A stretch of 64,000 nucleotides of DNA from contig JADFAD010000004.1 in the NCBI GenBank assembly GCA_015665455.1, positions 148,527-212,526 on the forward strand, in the 5' to 3' direction. The stretch's first letter is position 1; each line of letters starts with the position of its first letter. Below the pieces are notes generated by a model. It saw only the letters and a list, made by a program, of their open reading frames with translations, searched no databases and had not been told where the DNA came from. Shown here piece after piece: positions 1 through 7,175 of this stretch. The translations under genes and the position numbers were made by a program. This DNA comes from Oceanospirillaceae bacterium. Its GTDB lineage: Bacteria > Pseudomonadota > Gammaproteobacteria > Pseudomonadales > Litoribrevibacteraceae.

Positions 1-33
1 GCTCGGATAAAAGAATAAACAGAAGAGGAAATC

Positions 34-837
34 ATGGGCGTAAGGATGTTTGCTGATAAAACAATAGTGATTACAGGCGCTTCCAGCGGCATTGGTAAAG
101 CGGCGGCGATTCAGTTAGCAAAGAAAGGCGCAACCGTCATTCTAGTGGCAAGAAGAGAAGCGCTGTTAAAAGACGTTGCGGGTGAAATTAATGCAGCGGG
201 CGGCACCGCCCATTGGTACGTGGGGGATTTATCCCAGATCGAAACGATTGACCAGCTGACGGAGGCCATCCTTGCTGAACATCCCGTCATTGATGTCTTA
301 GTCAATAATGCGGGGCGGTCCATTCGCCGACCGATGGAGAAATCCCTAGATCGCTATCACGATTTCCAGCGGTGTATGGACATTAACTACTTTGCACCCG
401 TGCGTTTAATTCGTAACTTTCTTCCGGCCTTAACTTGCTCACCGTCCGGCCACATCATTAATTCCACCACTTGGGGCACGCTTTTACCTGCGGCAGGGTT
501 TGGGCCTTACAACGCCAGTAAAATTGCCTTAGACACCATGGCCAACACCTTAAGAATGGAGATGGAAGATCAAGGTATTTCCGTCACTCAAATACACTTT
601 CCGTTGGTGCACACCGCCATGAGTGACGCCACAGCAAGCTTTAAAAAACTACCGGGCTTGACACCGGAAGAAGCGGGCGGGTGGATTGTAAAAGCAGTAC
701 AGCAGAAACCACGCGCCATTATGGATATGAAAACCCGCATCTCCAGTGGACTGTATTTTTGTTTTCCAAGTGTTGTGGAGAAGGTCTCTAAGTTTTCGCC
801 GTTTTCGGTTAAGAAAAGACAAGGTGCAGTTGAGTGA
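34..837 (+). CDS. Short-chain dehydrogenase/reductase (classical SDR)
   Basis: A 267-residue NAD(P)-dependent oxidoreductase of unknown substrate, presumably cytosolic. The Rossmann glycine motif TGASSGIG is at residues 14-21, NNAG at 91-94, a serine in NST at 144, and the catalytic Tyr159-x3-Lys163 in YNASK, so the catalytic set is complete. The start is preceded by a good ribosome binding site (GAGGAA) about 5 bases upstream; a second ATG at 46 is less well placed. The C-terminal tail is basic and ends shortly after a hydrophobic stretch near residue 245. It stands alone on this strand, since the next genes are on the opposite strand. The family is certain, the substrate is not. Confidence 0.9.
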   Translation: MGVRMFADKTIVITGASSGIGKAAAIQLAKKGATVILVARREALLKDVAGEINAAGGTAHWYVGDLSQIETIDQLTEAILAEHPVIDVLVNNAGRSIRRPMEKSLDRYHDFQRCMDINYFAPVRLIRNFLPALTCSPSGHIINSTTWGTLLPAAGFGPYNASKIALDTMANTLRMEMEDQGISVTQIHFPLVHTAMSDATASFKKLPGLTPEEAGGWIVKAVQQKPRAIMDMKTRISSGLYFCFPSVVEKVSKFSPFSVKKRQGAVE

Positions 838-967
838 TTGGCCTTTGTTGATTATGTTCAGGTCTCATGGCACAGGACTCTTTTTCGGGTAGTAATTAAC
901 TGCTAACTCTTGCTTTAAAGCGAATAGATTTGGTTTGTTGTTTTCGAGGCATAGTGGGCGGTTTTGG

Positions 968-1261
968 TTAGTCTAAGTGAGCGTCTATATCCATCGATTC
1001 GTGCAAGACACGCACTATATCTATTCCTGTTCTGGAGATCATGAAAACGACTAAGTGATGCGCGTGATGATGAATATAAACCGAAGGCGAGAATTCACTT
1101 CGTTCTCGGCACATCAAAGGATTTTTAGACAGTAGCTTAAAAATATCGACTAAGCCGTCAATATAGTGATCCGCTTGATTAGCACTCCAGTTTTTAGCTG
1201 TATGTTGCCAGATAGACTCTAAGTCCTTCTCGGCTTCTGGCAGTAGTCTAAATTTATCCAA
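968..1261 (-). CDS. parE: ParE-type toxin of a toxin-antitoxin pair
   Basis: A 97-residue RelE/ParE superfamily protein. The opening (KFRLLPEAEKDLESIWQHT) and the ending (DIVRVLHESMDIDAHL) are the usual ParE pattern, with the conserved late VLHESMD segment. Known ParE toxins poison DNA gyrase; whether this one does is inference. The start codon is TTG, directly after the TAA stop of the upstream antitoxin gene and in the same reading frame, with AAGGAT about 13 bases upstream. Tight coupling to parD fits the antitoxin-first order of this class. It is intact and of normal length. Confidence 0.9.
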   Translation of the reverse strand: MDKFRLLPEAEKDLESIWQHTAKNWSANQADHYIDGLVDIFKLLSKNPLMCRERSEFSPSVYIHHHAHHLVVFMISRTGIDIVRVLHESMDIDAHLD

Positions 1262-1498
1262 TTAGAGGCTATCCTTCATTCGTTTTTTGAAGGCGCTTTT
1301 ATCAAAAGCTTTAGGTTCGCCGCTTTCCAATCCTTTTGTGATTGCATCCTGCATTGCATTAAGTTTTTTGGACTGAAGCTGATCTTTACGTATTAAATCA
1401 CGCACGTAATCACTGTTATTCGCATAAGAGCCATGCTTAGACTGTGATTCCACCCAATCGCGCATAGGATCGGGAAGAGAGATATTCATCGTTGCCAT
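1262..1498 (-). CDS. parD: ParD-type antitoxin
   Basis: A 78-residue antitoxin of the ParD/CopG type. The N-terminal MNISLPDPMRDWVESQ is the ribbon-helix-helix DNA-binding segment; the C-terminal charged tail (EPKAFDKSAFKKRMKDSL) is the usual toxin-binding region. I chose the ATG at 1498 because GGAGTG lies 6-7 bases upstream; the frame stays open further, to 1534, without a better site. In this family the antitoxin alone or with ParE represses its own promoter, and an imperfect inverted repeat lies about 30 bp upstream. The stop codon abuts the ParE start, so translation is likely coupled. Confidence 0.88.
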   Translation of the reverse strand: MATMNISLPDPMRDWVESQSKHGSYANNSDYVRDLIRKDQLQSKKLNAMQDAITKGLESGEPKAFDKSAFKKRMKDSL

Positions 1499-1528
1499 AG
1501 TTACACTCCAAACGTTACTTTTATCAAA

Positions 1529-1551
1529 TGTCACTATAGCTATCTATGACA
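1529..1551. promoter_or_regulatory. Possible ParD operator (imperfect inverted repeat)
   Basis: Outer arms TGTCA (1529-1533) and TGACA (1547-1551) enclose an inner ATAG/CTAT pair, about 30 bp upstream of the parD start. The position fits autoregulation by a ribbon-helix-helix antitoxin. The arms are short, so this is a suggestion only. Confidence 0.3.
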
Positions 1552-1996
1552 AAGATTGCCATTGCAGTTTCTTCTGTTTATAAGTGTTTGTTGGACTAGG
1601 CTGGATCTCTGATTAAGTGCTAAAGCAACCTAAGAAGTAGCAGCTCTCGCTTTCAAAACGTTCCTTTTCTAAGGTAACTTTCATCAATAAAGAGTGAAGG
1701 ACTTAATCACGTAAACAGGTATGAGAATGATGTAAAACCAAGATGAGGTTGCATCGTATATTTCTCCAATCACAATGAATGTTTTGTATTATGCGAATTG
1801 GTATGCGCATAGTAAAGCATGGCACAAATGACTCGTTTGGCTAAATTTAGCTATTAGTCGGTTGTATTATTAACGTTGCGAAGGTATTTATTGATCTTCA
1901 AGCCGAGATATAAGCCATTGTCTCATTGAGACGAATACGTTCTGCGATTATCATTCTCCATCCACTGAAATTACGTTTAAAAAAGGGCTTTAGATT
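1552..1996. other. Intergenic stretch without a convincing gene
   Basis: About 445 bases between the divergent parD promoter and the next small gene. Short frames are present but none has both a ribosome binding site and a recognisable product. I see no tRNA, terminator or repeat array here. Confidence 0.5.
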
Positions 1997-2212
1997 ATGT
2001 TGTTCTTACCTTGCCAAGACGAACTGGATTGCATTAATGATGACGGTCGTATTCTTGGAAAAATCAGGTTTGATAGCTCTAAAGAAGAGCACATATTTAA
2101 CTCGGCTGATGAGTCACTTAGCTTAACCGCAGCAGAAGAAGCAAGTATTTCTGAGAGGTTATCCGGTCTGGACTCAGACAAGTATTCAATGCCTACACAA
2201 GATGATGATTGA
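1997..2212 (+). CDS. Small acidic hypothetical protein
   Basis: A 71-residue acidic protein that I do not recognise. A purine-rich AAAAAAGGG lies about 9 bases before the ATG, which supports translation. The sequence is rich in Asp, Glu and Ser (an LTAAEEASISERLSG helix in the second half), has no cysteine pair beyond two isolated Cys, no membrane segment and no signal peptide. Other frames overlap the same region, but this one has the best start context. It sits between a toxin-antitoxin pair and a toxin-like gene in an accessory-looking region. Confidence 0.5.
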   Translation: MLFLPCQDELDCINDDGRILGKIRFDSSKEEHIFNSADESLSLTAAEEASISERLSGLDSDKYSMPTQDDD

Positions 2213-2228
2213 TGCGTTTGCCTTACAT

Positions 2229-2396
2229 CTAGTTCATCCAGTTTTGGGCGTTGCCCATAAGCGCATTTGGAAACGTATGCTTATAGACGCCCTGTAAGTC
2301 TTCAAGATTAACGTCTCCACCTGCTAAACAAGTTGACGTCACGCTAATCGTCACTGCTGCTACCGTTGCTTTTATAAGTTTTAGGTTCATAACCAT
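2229..2396 (-). CDS. Short secreted peptide or N-terminal remnant of a secreted protein
   Basis: An open frame of 55 codons on the minus strand. It begins MVMNLKLIKATVAAVTISV and has a clear signal peptide (two lysines, then a hydrophobic core, then CLAGG). After the likely cleavage site only about 30 residues remain (GDVNLEDLQGVYKHTF...), ending at TAG. The mature part reads like the first strand of a longer secreted beta-rich protein, so this may be a gene cut short rather than a true peptide. No strong ribosome binding site is visible. ATG codons at 2396 and 2390 are both possible. Its neighbour at 1997-2212 converges with it. Confidence 0.4.
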   Translation of the reverse strand: MVMNLKLIKATVAAVTISVTSTCLAGGDVNLEDLQGVYKHTFPNALMGNAQNWMN

Positions 2397-2686
2397 AATG
2401 GTGAGCATTTCATATGTTCGATTGAAAGTTATAACTGCCTGTATAAAAAGCCATTCAGTCGATGCGTAATAGTTCGTAATTTACATAATTATCTTTGATT
2501 TCTATGTTTGATACTTAGATGAAAAACCAATCTGAATTTATTTATTTTGTTGCTAAAACATTCTGATAAAAGGATTTTTTCATTGAGTAGCGTGGTAAAG
2601 CAATGCGATAGGTTTGGGATATCTTTCAATTCCTAAATCTCAGTAAGTTTGCTTATGACCTCAAATTCAAACAAAAGGATTTAATT
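2397..2686. other. Intergenic region upstream of the toxin-like gene
   Basis: AT-rich 290 bases. It should hold the promoter of the 859-residue gene. A purine-rich AAAGGA lies about 8 bases before that gene's ATG. I see no repeat or RNA gene. Confidence 0.4.
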
Positions 2687-5266
2687 ATGAATATGTATCT
2701 TAAGAAAGAGCCTCAGGCTGTGCCTCTTCAGTTTGAAGCCAAGAATAAAGACCCTCAATCATTCGGTGACTGGGTTTCGGAAGGGGCGCTAAATACTATT
2801 CGGGATAAAACCGTCGGGTCAATGACGGGACTTCTATTTGATTACAGCCCTCTCAGTTTAGTCGCGAAAGGTGTTTTCAGATCTATTTTTCCAAAACCCA
2901 CACCTGGTTACATGATTGCACTTGAGAATATCCAAAATAAGCTGGAAGAAATGGACGCTAAGCTTAATACCCTTATTAGCTATTCTCAGGAAATTTTGCA
3001 GGAAATCAATAAGACTTATAATTTCATTGTTAAAGACACCATCGTTTCTGAGCTCCACAGTAAAAATTCAGTGCCTTATCAAGTCAACACCAAATACCAG
3101 GCTCTCGCGAAACTAGAGGCCTTTAATCGTAATTATACGGTAGATGAATTGTGGGATTATGCGTCAGGAACCTGCCAGGAAAATACCGATGGTTCATTGT
3201 CTTGCAGTTTAGCTGAACAATATTTGATTATGGAATTAGGAGGGTTACCTCCTGGCCAAGAGTCACCTTATACAGGAACCAGTATTCAGGAACTCTACAA
3301 CACGCTGATGTACTCGTTGCAGGACCCTGAGCTGCAATTCAGCGATCTGAATAAAAACTTTCAGACTTATCTGGGCGTGCAGTATACCAATGGCGAATTA
3401 ACCGGTGTTAAAGCCCCTTCAGAAGCTCAAGATCTTACGGTTCCGTGGAATGCAGTGAATACAGCGCTCAATAAGCTCACTGTAGCTTACTATAATTCAC
3501 TGAGTGAGTTGTATTACATGCAAGCCCTGCAATTAGCATTTTACTTCGCAAGAAACGACTTGTTCCGTGATGGCTTTATTATCGCAGACACGAGTTGGTT
3601 AAAAGGTACGGACCCTGAAGCCGGAACCAAAGAAGGGTTTGCCATTGCTTTAGAGAATATGACGAAGTCATTTACTATCGGTGATTCGGGTCTGGGGTAT
3701 GAAATACAGAAGATTTTTGGCTCCACAACGGGCAATTCAGTGGTTAAAAACCATATCCCTGATTTGAAAGATTACATACAGTTTGCCATCAACAACCAGC
3801 ATACATTTCCGGATGCACTGCTGGAAAACTGCGCAATCAAATCGGTTTATATGCCTGTGGTGGGCGGGGAAAATAAGAACCATTATCTCGGTAGAATTGA
3901 AATGGTGGCTTTAACCAACGAGGATGATGTTATTCAGCAAATTACCGTGGGTCACGATATTCCTTATGCATCTCTTCCTTTTAGCTCCGCAACGACTATT
4001 GGAAATACAGGGATTGACGGTTTTGAATTCATAGATGATGGGGCGGATTCCAGGCTGGATGCCATTAAATATTCCTTATCTAATTACAATGATTGGGTAC
4101 CTGATTATGAGGTTGAGAAAGAGTCGGTGCCAATCGTGATGGGGTGGTGGGCGAATGGTTGGGGCGTTCACCAGTGGGCGTATTATCAGGGATACGAAGT
4201 TTATATCCAGGAAAATATGGATTTGGCTCATGAGTGGATTTACAACTATGCGTCATCCAAGAGCGATAATCCTTGGGGGCGTAATTCAAAAGGGACTACC
4301 TATGATTCGTCTAAAGAAAACTATTCTCAATACATTTCCTATGGAAAGAACAGATCCAATGATTGGTTTGGAAAACCGCACGAAACAAGGAAATGGAATC
4401 AGTCGTATATCGTTCGATTGAAAAAGACGGGCAATCTTTTTATTTTGGTAAATGAATTTCCCGCTCAGAAAAATTCGGTTGGAGCTAGTAGCTTTTATTA
4501 CACTCAGTTTATCAAACCTGTGCCTTTTCAGTATGTGACTTCTGACATTGCAAAACAGGAAGACTTGGGTCTGGTAGATCCGAATCAGATCCACTTAGGG
4601 TATTGGGAGGCGATTCAAGAACATGACGTGTATAAGCAAAATGACATTGATGCGATAAATTGTAAAAATGGCATAAAAGTAACGGTGGATGTGGATCTGA
4701 CCACGACGAATAAGTGGCCAGGAGGGTGGCCAGACAGTAAAAACTCAACGGTTAAGAGCAGAATTGAGTTAAATTTATCCAATGTTCCAGAAAACTATTT
4801 ATTTGCGGCGGGGCCTGAGTATACGAGCTGGATTAACCAGAGCCACACCCAGCCCGAAGCGACGGTTTACTTAAGTGGGAATTTGTTTTTTCAGCGCTCG
4901 AATACCACCGATACGACCGTGATGAAAAGTAATAGCGGATTGTATGTGCTGGTTTTTACAAAAGATGGAACGCTCGAAATTCAAGCGACTGATAGCGAGA
5001 ATAAGCTGGTGTTGTCTTCTCGAAAGAATGACACGCTTTCATTTGCTAATGGGGATGTTTGGTTGGGAGAAACAGGGCTTATTTCACTGGCTTATGAGGA
5101 ACAAAACTCTAAACCGCGTTGGGTTATTGATCCTTTTGCCTGTATGACATTGAGTGATGAAGGTGTGCTTGATATAACTAGTTCCGCTAAGCCTACGTTA
5201 GGCGATGGAGGGACTATCTGGTCATCAGAATGGACAACTGATAGCTGGCCAGAGTTTCATAACTAA
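2687..5266 (+). CDS. Large toxin-like protein with helical N-terminus and B-lectin-like C-terminus
   Basis: An 859-residue protein with no signal peptide. Residues about 30-75 are hydrophobic (TVGSMTGLLFDYSPLSLVAKG), followed by a predicted coiled coil at about 82-115 (IQNKLEEMDAKLNTLISYSQ) and a largely helical region to about 310. That order resembles the helical pore-forming half of insecticidal-type toxins. The middle (about 400-640) is rich in Trp, Tyr and Gly. The last 120 residues resemble bulb-lectin (B_lectin) repeats: LVFTKDGTLEIQ and MTLSDEGVLDI, the second followed by IWSSEW. I infer a sugar-binding, perhaps membrane-active effector. No family match can be asserted. A strong terminator follows. 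Confidence 0.6.
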   Translation: MNMYLKKEPQAVPLQFEAKNKDPQSFGDWVSEGALNTIRDKTVGSMTGLLFDYSPLSLVAKGVFRSIFPKPTPGYMIALENIQNKLEEMDAKLNTLISYSQEILQEINKTYNFIVKDTIVSELHSKNSVPYQVNTKYQALAKLEAFNRNYTVDELWDYASGTCQENTDGSLSCSLAEQYLIMELGGLPPGQESPYTGTSIQELYNTLMYSLQDPELQFSDLNKNFQTYLGVQYTNGELTGVKAPSEAQDLTVPWNAVNTALNKLTVAYYNSLSELYYMQALQLAFYFARNDLFRDGFIIADTSWLKGTDPEAGTKEGFAIALENMTKSFTIGDSGLGYEIQKIFGSTTGNSVVKNHIPDLKDYIQFAINNQHTFPDALLENCAIKSVYMPVVGGENKNHYLGRIEMVALTNEDDVIQQITVGHDIPYASLPFSSATTIGNTGIDGFEFIDDGADSRLDAIKYSLSNYNDWVPDYEVEKESVPIVMGWWANGWGVHQWAYYQGYEVYIQENMDLAHEWIYNYASSKSDNPWGRNSKGTTYDSSKENYSQYISYGKNRSNDWFGKPHETRKWNQSYIVRLKKTGNLFILVNEFPAQKNSVGASSFYYTQFIKPVPFQYVTSDIAKQEDLGLVDPNQIHLGYWEAIQEHDVYKQNDIDAINCKNGIKVTVDVDLTTTNKWPGGWPDSKNSTVKSRIELNLSNVPENYLFAAGPEYTSWINQSHTQPEATVYLSGNLFFQRSNTTDTTVMKSNSGLYVLVFTKDGTLEIQATDSENKLVLSSRKNDTLSFANGDVWLGETGLISLAYEEQNSKPRWVIDPFACMTLSDEGVLDITSSAKPTLGDGGTIWSSEWTTDSWPEFHN

Positions 5267-5296
5267 GTAAGTGAATTGTTGCTTAGAATTAAATCT

Positions 5297-5335
5297 AGGG
5301 GTTGTTGAGTTAATAACTTAACAGCCTCTTTTTTT
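5297..5335 (+). terminator. Rho-independent terminator
   Basis: A 15-bp stem with three G-U wobbles (arm 5297-5311, closing arm to about 5329), loop AAT, followed by seven T. It ends the toxin-like gene just upstream. Confidence 0.85.
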
Positions 5336-5617
5336 GCATTAATGTATTTCAGCGCAGTTAAAACTTACTAACATTTTTTAGGCCAAAGGTGCCACAGAAA
5401 GACCAATGCTGTGATGGGTTTTAGATTTTGTGGCCTTCATTTCAAACCCATTAAAGTTATTTGGTAGCAGGAATGGCAGCACCCGTTGCTGTATGTCGTT
5501 TTCATGGTCTCTATATTCTTTGAAATGCATTATTGACGATCTATTTATCATACCGTGGTATGATTAACCGTTCGATTTCCCTAATTATTTAAAGAAAGTA
5601 GATACAACAGCAAGCTT
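5336..5617. other. Intergenic region holding a palindromic operator candidate
   Basis: About 280 bases between the terminator and the radical SAM gene. The only clear structure is the perfect palindrome at 5547-5564, listed separately. Confidence 0.4.
5547..5564. promoter_or_regulatory. Perfect 8+2+8 palindrome, operator candidate
   Basis: ATCATACC-GT-GGTATGAT is a perfect inverted repeat 53 bp before the radical SAM gene start, where a core promoter should lie. The size and symmetry suit a dimeric repressor such as a TetR or GntR family member, but no regulator gene is adjacent, so the partner is unknown. Confidence 0.5.
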
Positions 5618-6514
5618 ATGAATGCATTTCCGATAGATTATATTGAGCCAGTATTTAGACCACCCAGTGAAGCAAGGTCGTTAATTCTTCAAGTCACGAA
5701 TGGGTGTTCCTGGAATAATTGTACGTTTTGCGAAATGTACACTGCGCCCCAAAAGAAGTTTCGTGTAAAGCCCATTGATGAAGTGGACGCTGAATTGGCG
5801 AAAATATCTAAGTCCATGCCGCACTTGACTCGAATTTTTCTTGCGGATGGGGACGCGATGAGTTTGTCGTACCGCCGTTTAAAAGAAGTATTGGAATGCA
5901 TTCGTAAACATTACCCGAATATAGAGCGTGTGACGGCCTATTGTTTGCCTCGTAATCTAAAGAAGAAAACCGTTGAGCAATTGGCTGAATTTCGAGAACT
6001 TGGTTTAACCATGGTTTATGTGGGGTGTGAATCTGGTGATGATGTTGTGCTTGAAAAAATAAATAAGGGCGAGACGTATGAAACGTCTAAAGACGCGCTT
6101 ATCAAATTGAAACAAGCGGGCATTAAGTCTTCGGTCATGATTCTTAATGGTTTGGGTGGACGTAAATTTTCAGAGCAGCATGCCGTGAATACTGCGAAAC
6201 TAATGAATGAAACCCAACCTGAGTTTGTATCGACATTAGTTGTGTCTTTTCCTATGGGTGAAGAGCGTTTCATTGAGGGCTTTAAAGGAGACTACGAGCC
6301 TTTACAGCAGATGGAGTTGTTTCAGGAGATTCGAACCTTAATTGCTAATTTTGAATTAGACAATACGGTGTTCCGTTCTGACCATGCCTCGAATTATCTT
6401 GTGCTTAAAGGGGATTTAGGTGCAGATAAACAAAAGATGCTCGATAAAATTGATTTGGCGATTAATAAGCCTGGAGTGATTCCTTTACGTCAAGAATGGC
6501 AGCGTGGTTTGTAA
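5618..6514 (+). CDS. Radical SAM enzyme (Elp3/MiaB-like fold)
   Basis: A 298-residue radical S-adenosylmethionine protein. NGCSWNNCTFCEMY places cysteines at 30, 35 and 38 (CX4CX2C) for the 4Fe-4S cluster. ADGD at about 75 and the later GCESGDD match the SAM-binding segments of the core barrel. There is no B12-binding or second iron-sulphur domain. The substrate is unknown. The start ATG has a weak upstream purine stretch. The gene is followed by a DUF1285 gene whose ATG lies two bases after the TAA, so the two are probably co-transcribed. The cysteine spacing (CX4CX2C rather than CX3CX2C) is seen in a minority of the superfamily. Confidence 0.85.
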   Translation: MNAFPIDYIEPVFRPPSEARSLILQVTNGCSWNNCTFCEMYTAPQKKFRVKPIDEVDAELAKISKSMPHLTRIFLADGDAMSLSYRRLKEVLECIRKHYPNIERVTAYCLPRNLKKKTVEQLAEFRELGLTMVYVGCESGDDVVLEKINKGETYETSKDALIKLKQAGIKSSVMILNGLGGRKFSEQHAVNTAKLMNETQPEFVSTLVVSFPMGEERFIEGFKGDYEPLQQMELFQEIRTLIANFELDNTVFRSDHASNYLVLKGDLGADKQKMLDKIDLAINKPGVIPLRQEWQRGL

Positions 6515-6516
6515 TT

Positions 6517-7092
6517 ATGGAAGATTTCGAAGGGAAAATATCGGAGCTAATTAAGGTTAATCCGAAGGCGAAAACCAAAGGCTCACAACCTGCCCCCGTG
6601 CACTTATGGAACCCTGATTTGTCTGGTGATATTGATATCGTTGTAAAACGTGATGGTCGCTGGATTCATGAAGGCACAGAGATCAAACGCGAAGAGATTG
6701 TAAAAGTATTCTGCAATATCTTGTTGCTTGAAAATGATGAATATTTTCTCATCACGCCCGTTGAAAAGTGGCGTATAGACGTTGAAGATGCGCCGTTTTT
6801 GGTTGTTGGTCTTGAAGAAGTTGAAACAGAGCAAGGGAATGGCTTAAAGCTTCATACTAAGACCGGTGAAAGCTTTGTTCTTGGTGCTGAACACCCGCTT
6901 GACGTTGAATACAAATCAGGTGTTGAAGGTGAGCCAAGCCCGTATGCGTTAGTTCGAACCAACCTTAAAGCCCTTATTGCGAGAAATGTTTTCTACGAGC
7001 TGGCCGAACTTGCTACCGTGGAAGAAGACGTCGATACCTCAACGATGGTGGTATACAGCCAAGGGCAGCGCTTTGTTCTGGGGCAGTGCTAA
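6517..7092 (+). CDS. DUF1285 family protein
   Basis: A 191-residue protein of the DUF1285 family. The N-terminal PVHLWNPDLSGDIDIVVKRDGRWIHEG and the following KREEIVKVFCNIL...EYFLITPVEKWRI are the characteristic segments. The function is unknown; structures of the family show a small beta fold. I placed the start at 6517, two bases after the stop of the radical SAM gene. An upstream extension within that gene is possible but its residues do not look like the family. There is no signal peptide or membrane segment. The position directly behind the radical SAM gene suggests one transcript. Confidence 0.85.
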   Translation: MEDFEGKISELIKVNPKAKTKGSQPAPVHLWNPDLSGDIDIVVKRDGRWIHEGTEIKREEIVKVFCNILLLENDEYFLITPVEKWRIDVEDAPFLVVGLEEVETEQGNGLKLHTKTGESFVLGAEHPLDVEYKSGVEGEPSPYALVRTNLKALIARNVFYELAELATVEEDVDTSTMVVYSQGQRFVLGQC

Positions 7093-7175
7093 CTAATAAG
7101 CGTTAATTAAAGGTTATATCACGGGTTGAATAGCGGGTTAGATAGCGGATTAAATAAAGGGTCAGTAGATTACTC

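Noticed and set aside
1926..2181. Two other frames overlapping the small acidic gene at 1997-2212
   Set aside because: They share the same bases but have poorer start signals and improbable composition; at most one is real.
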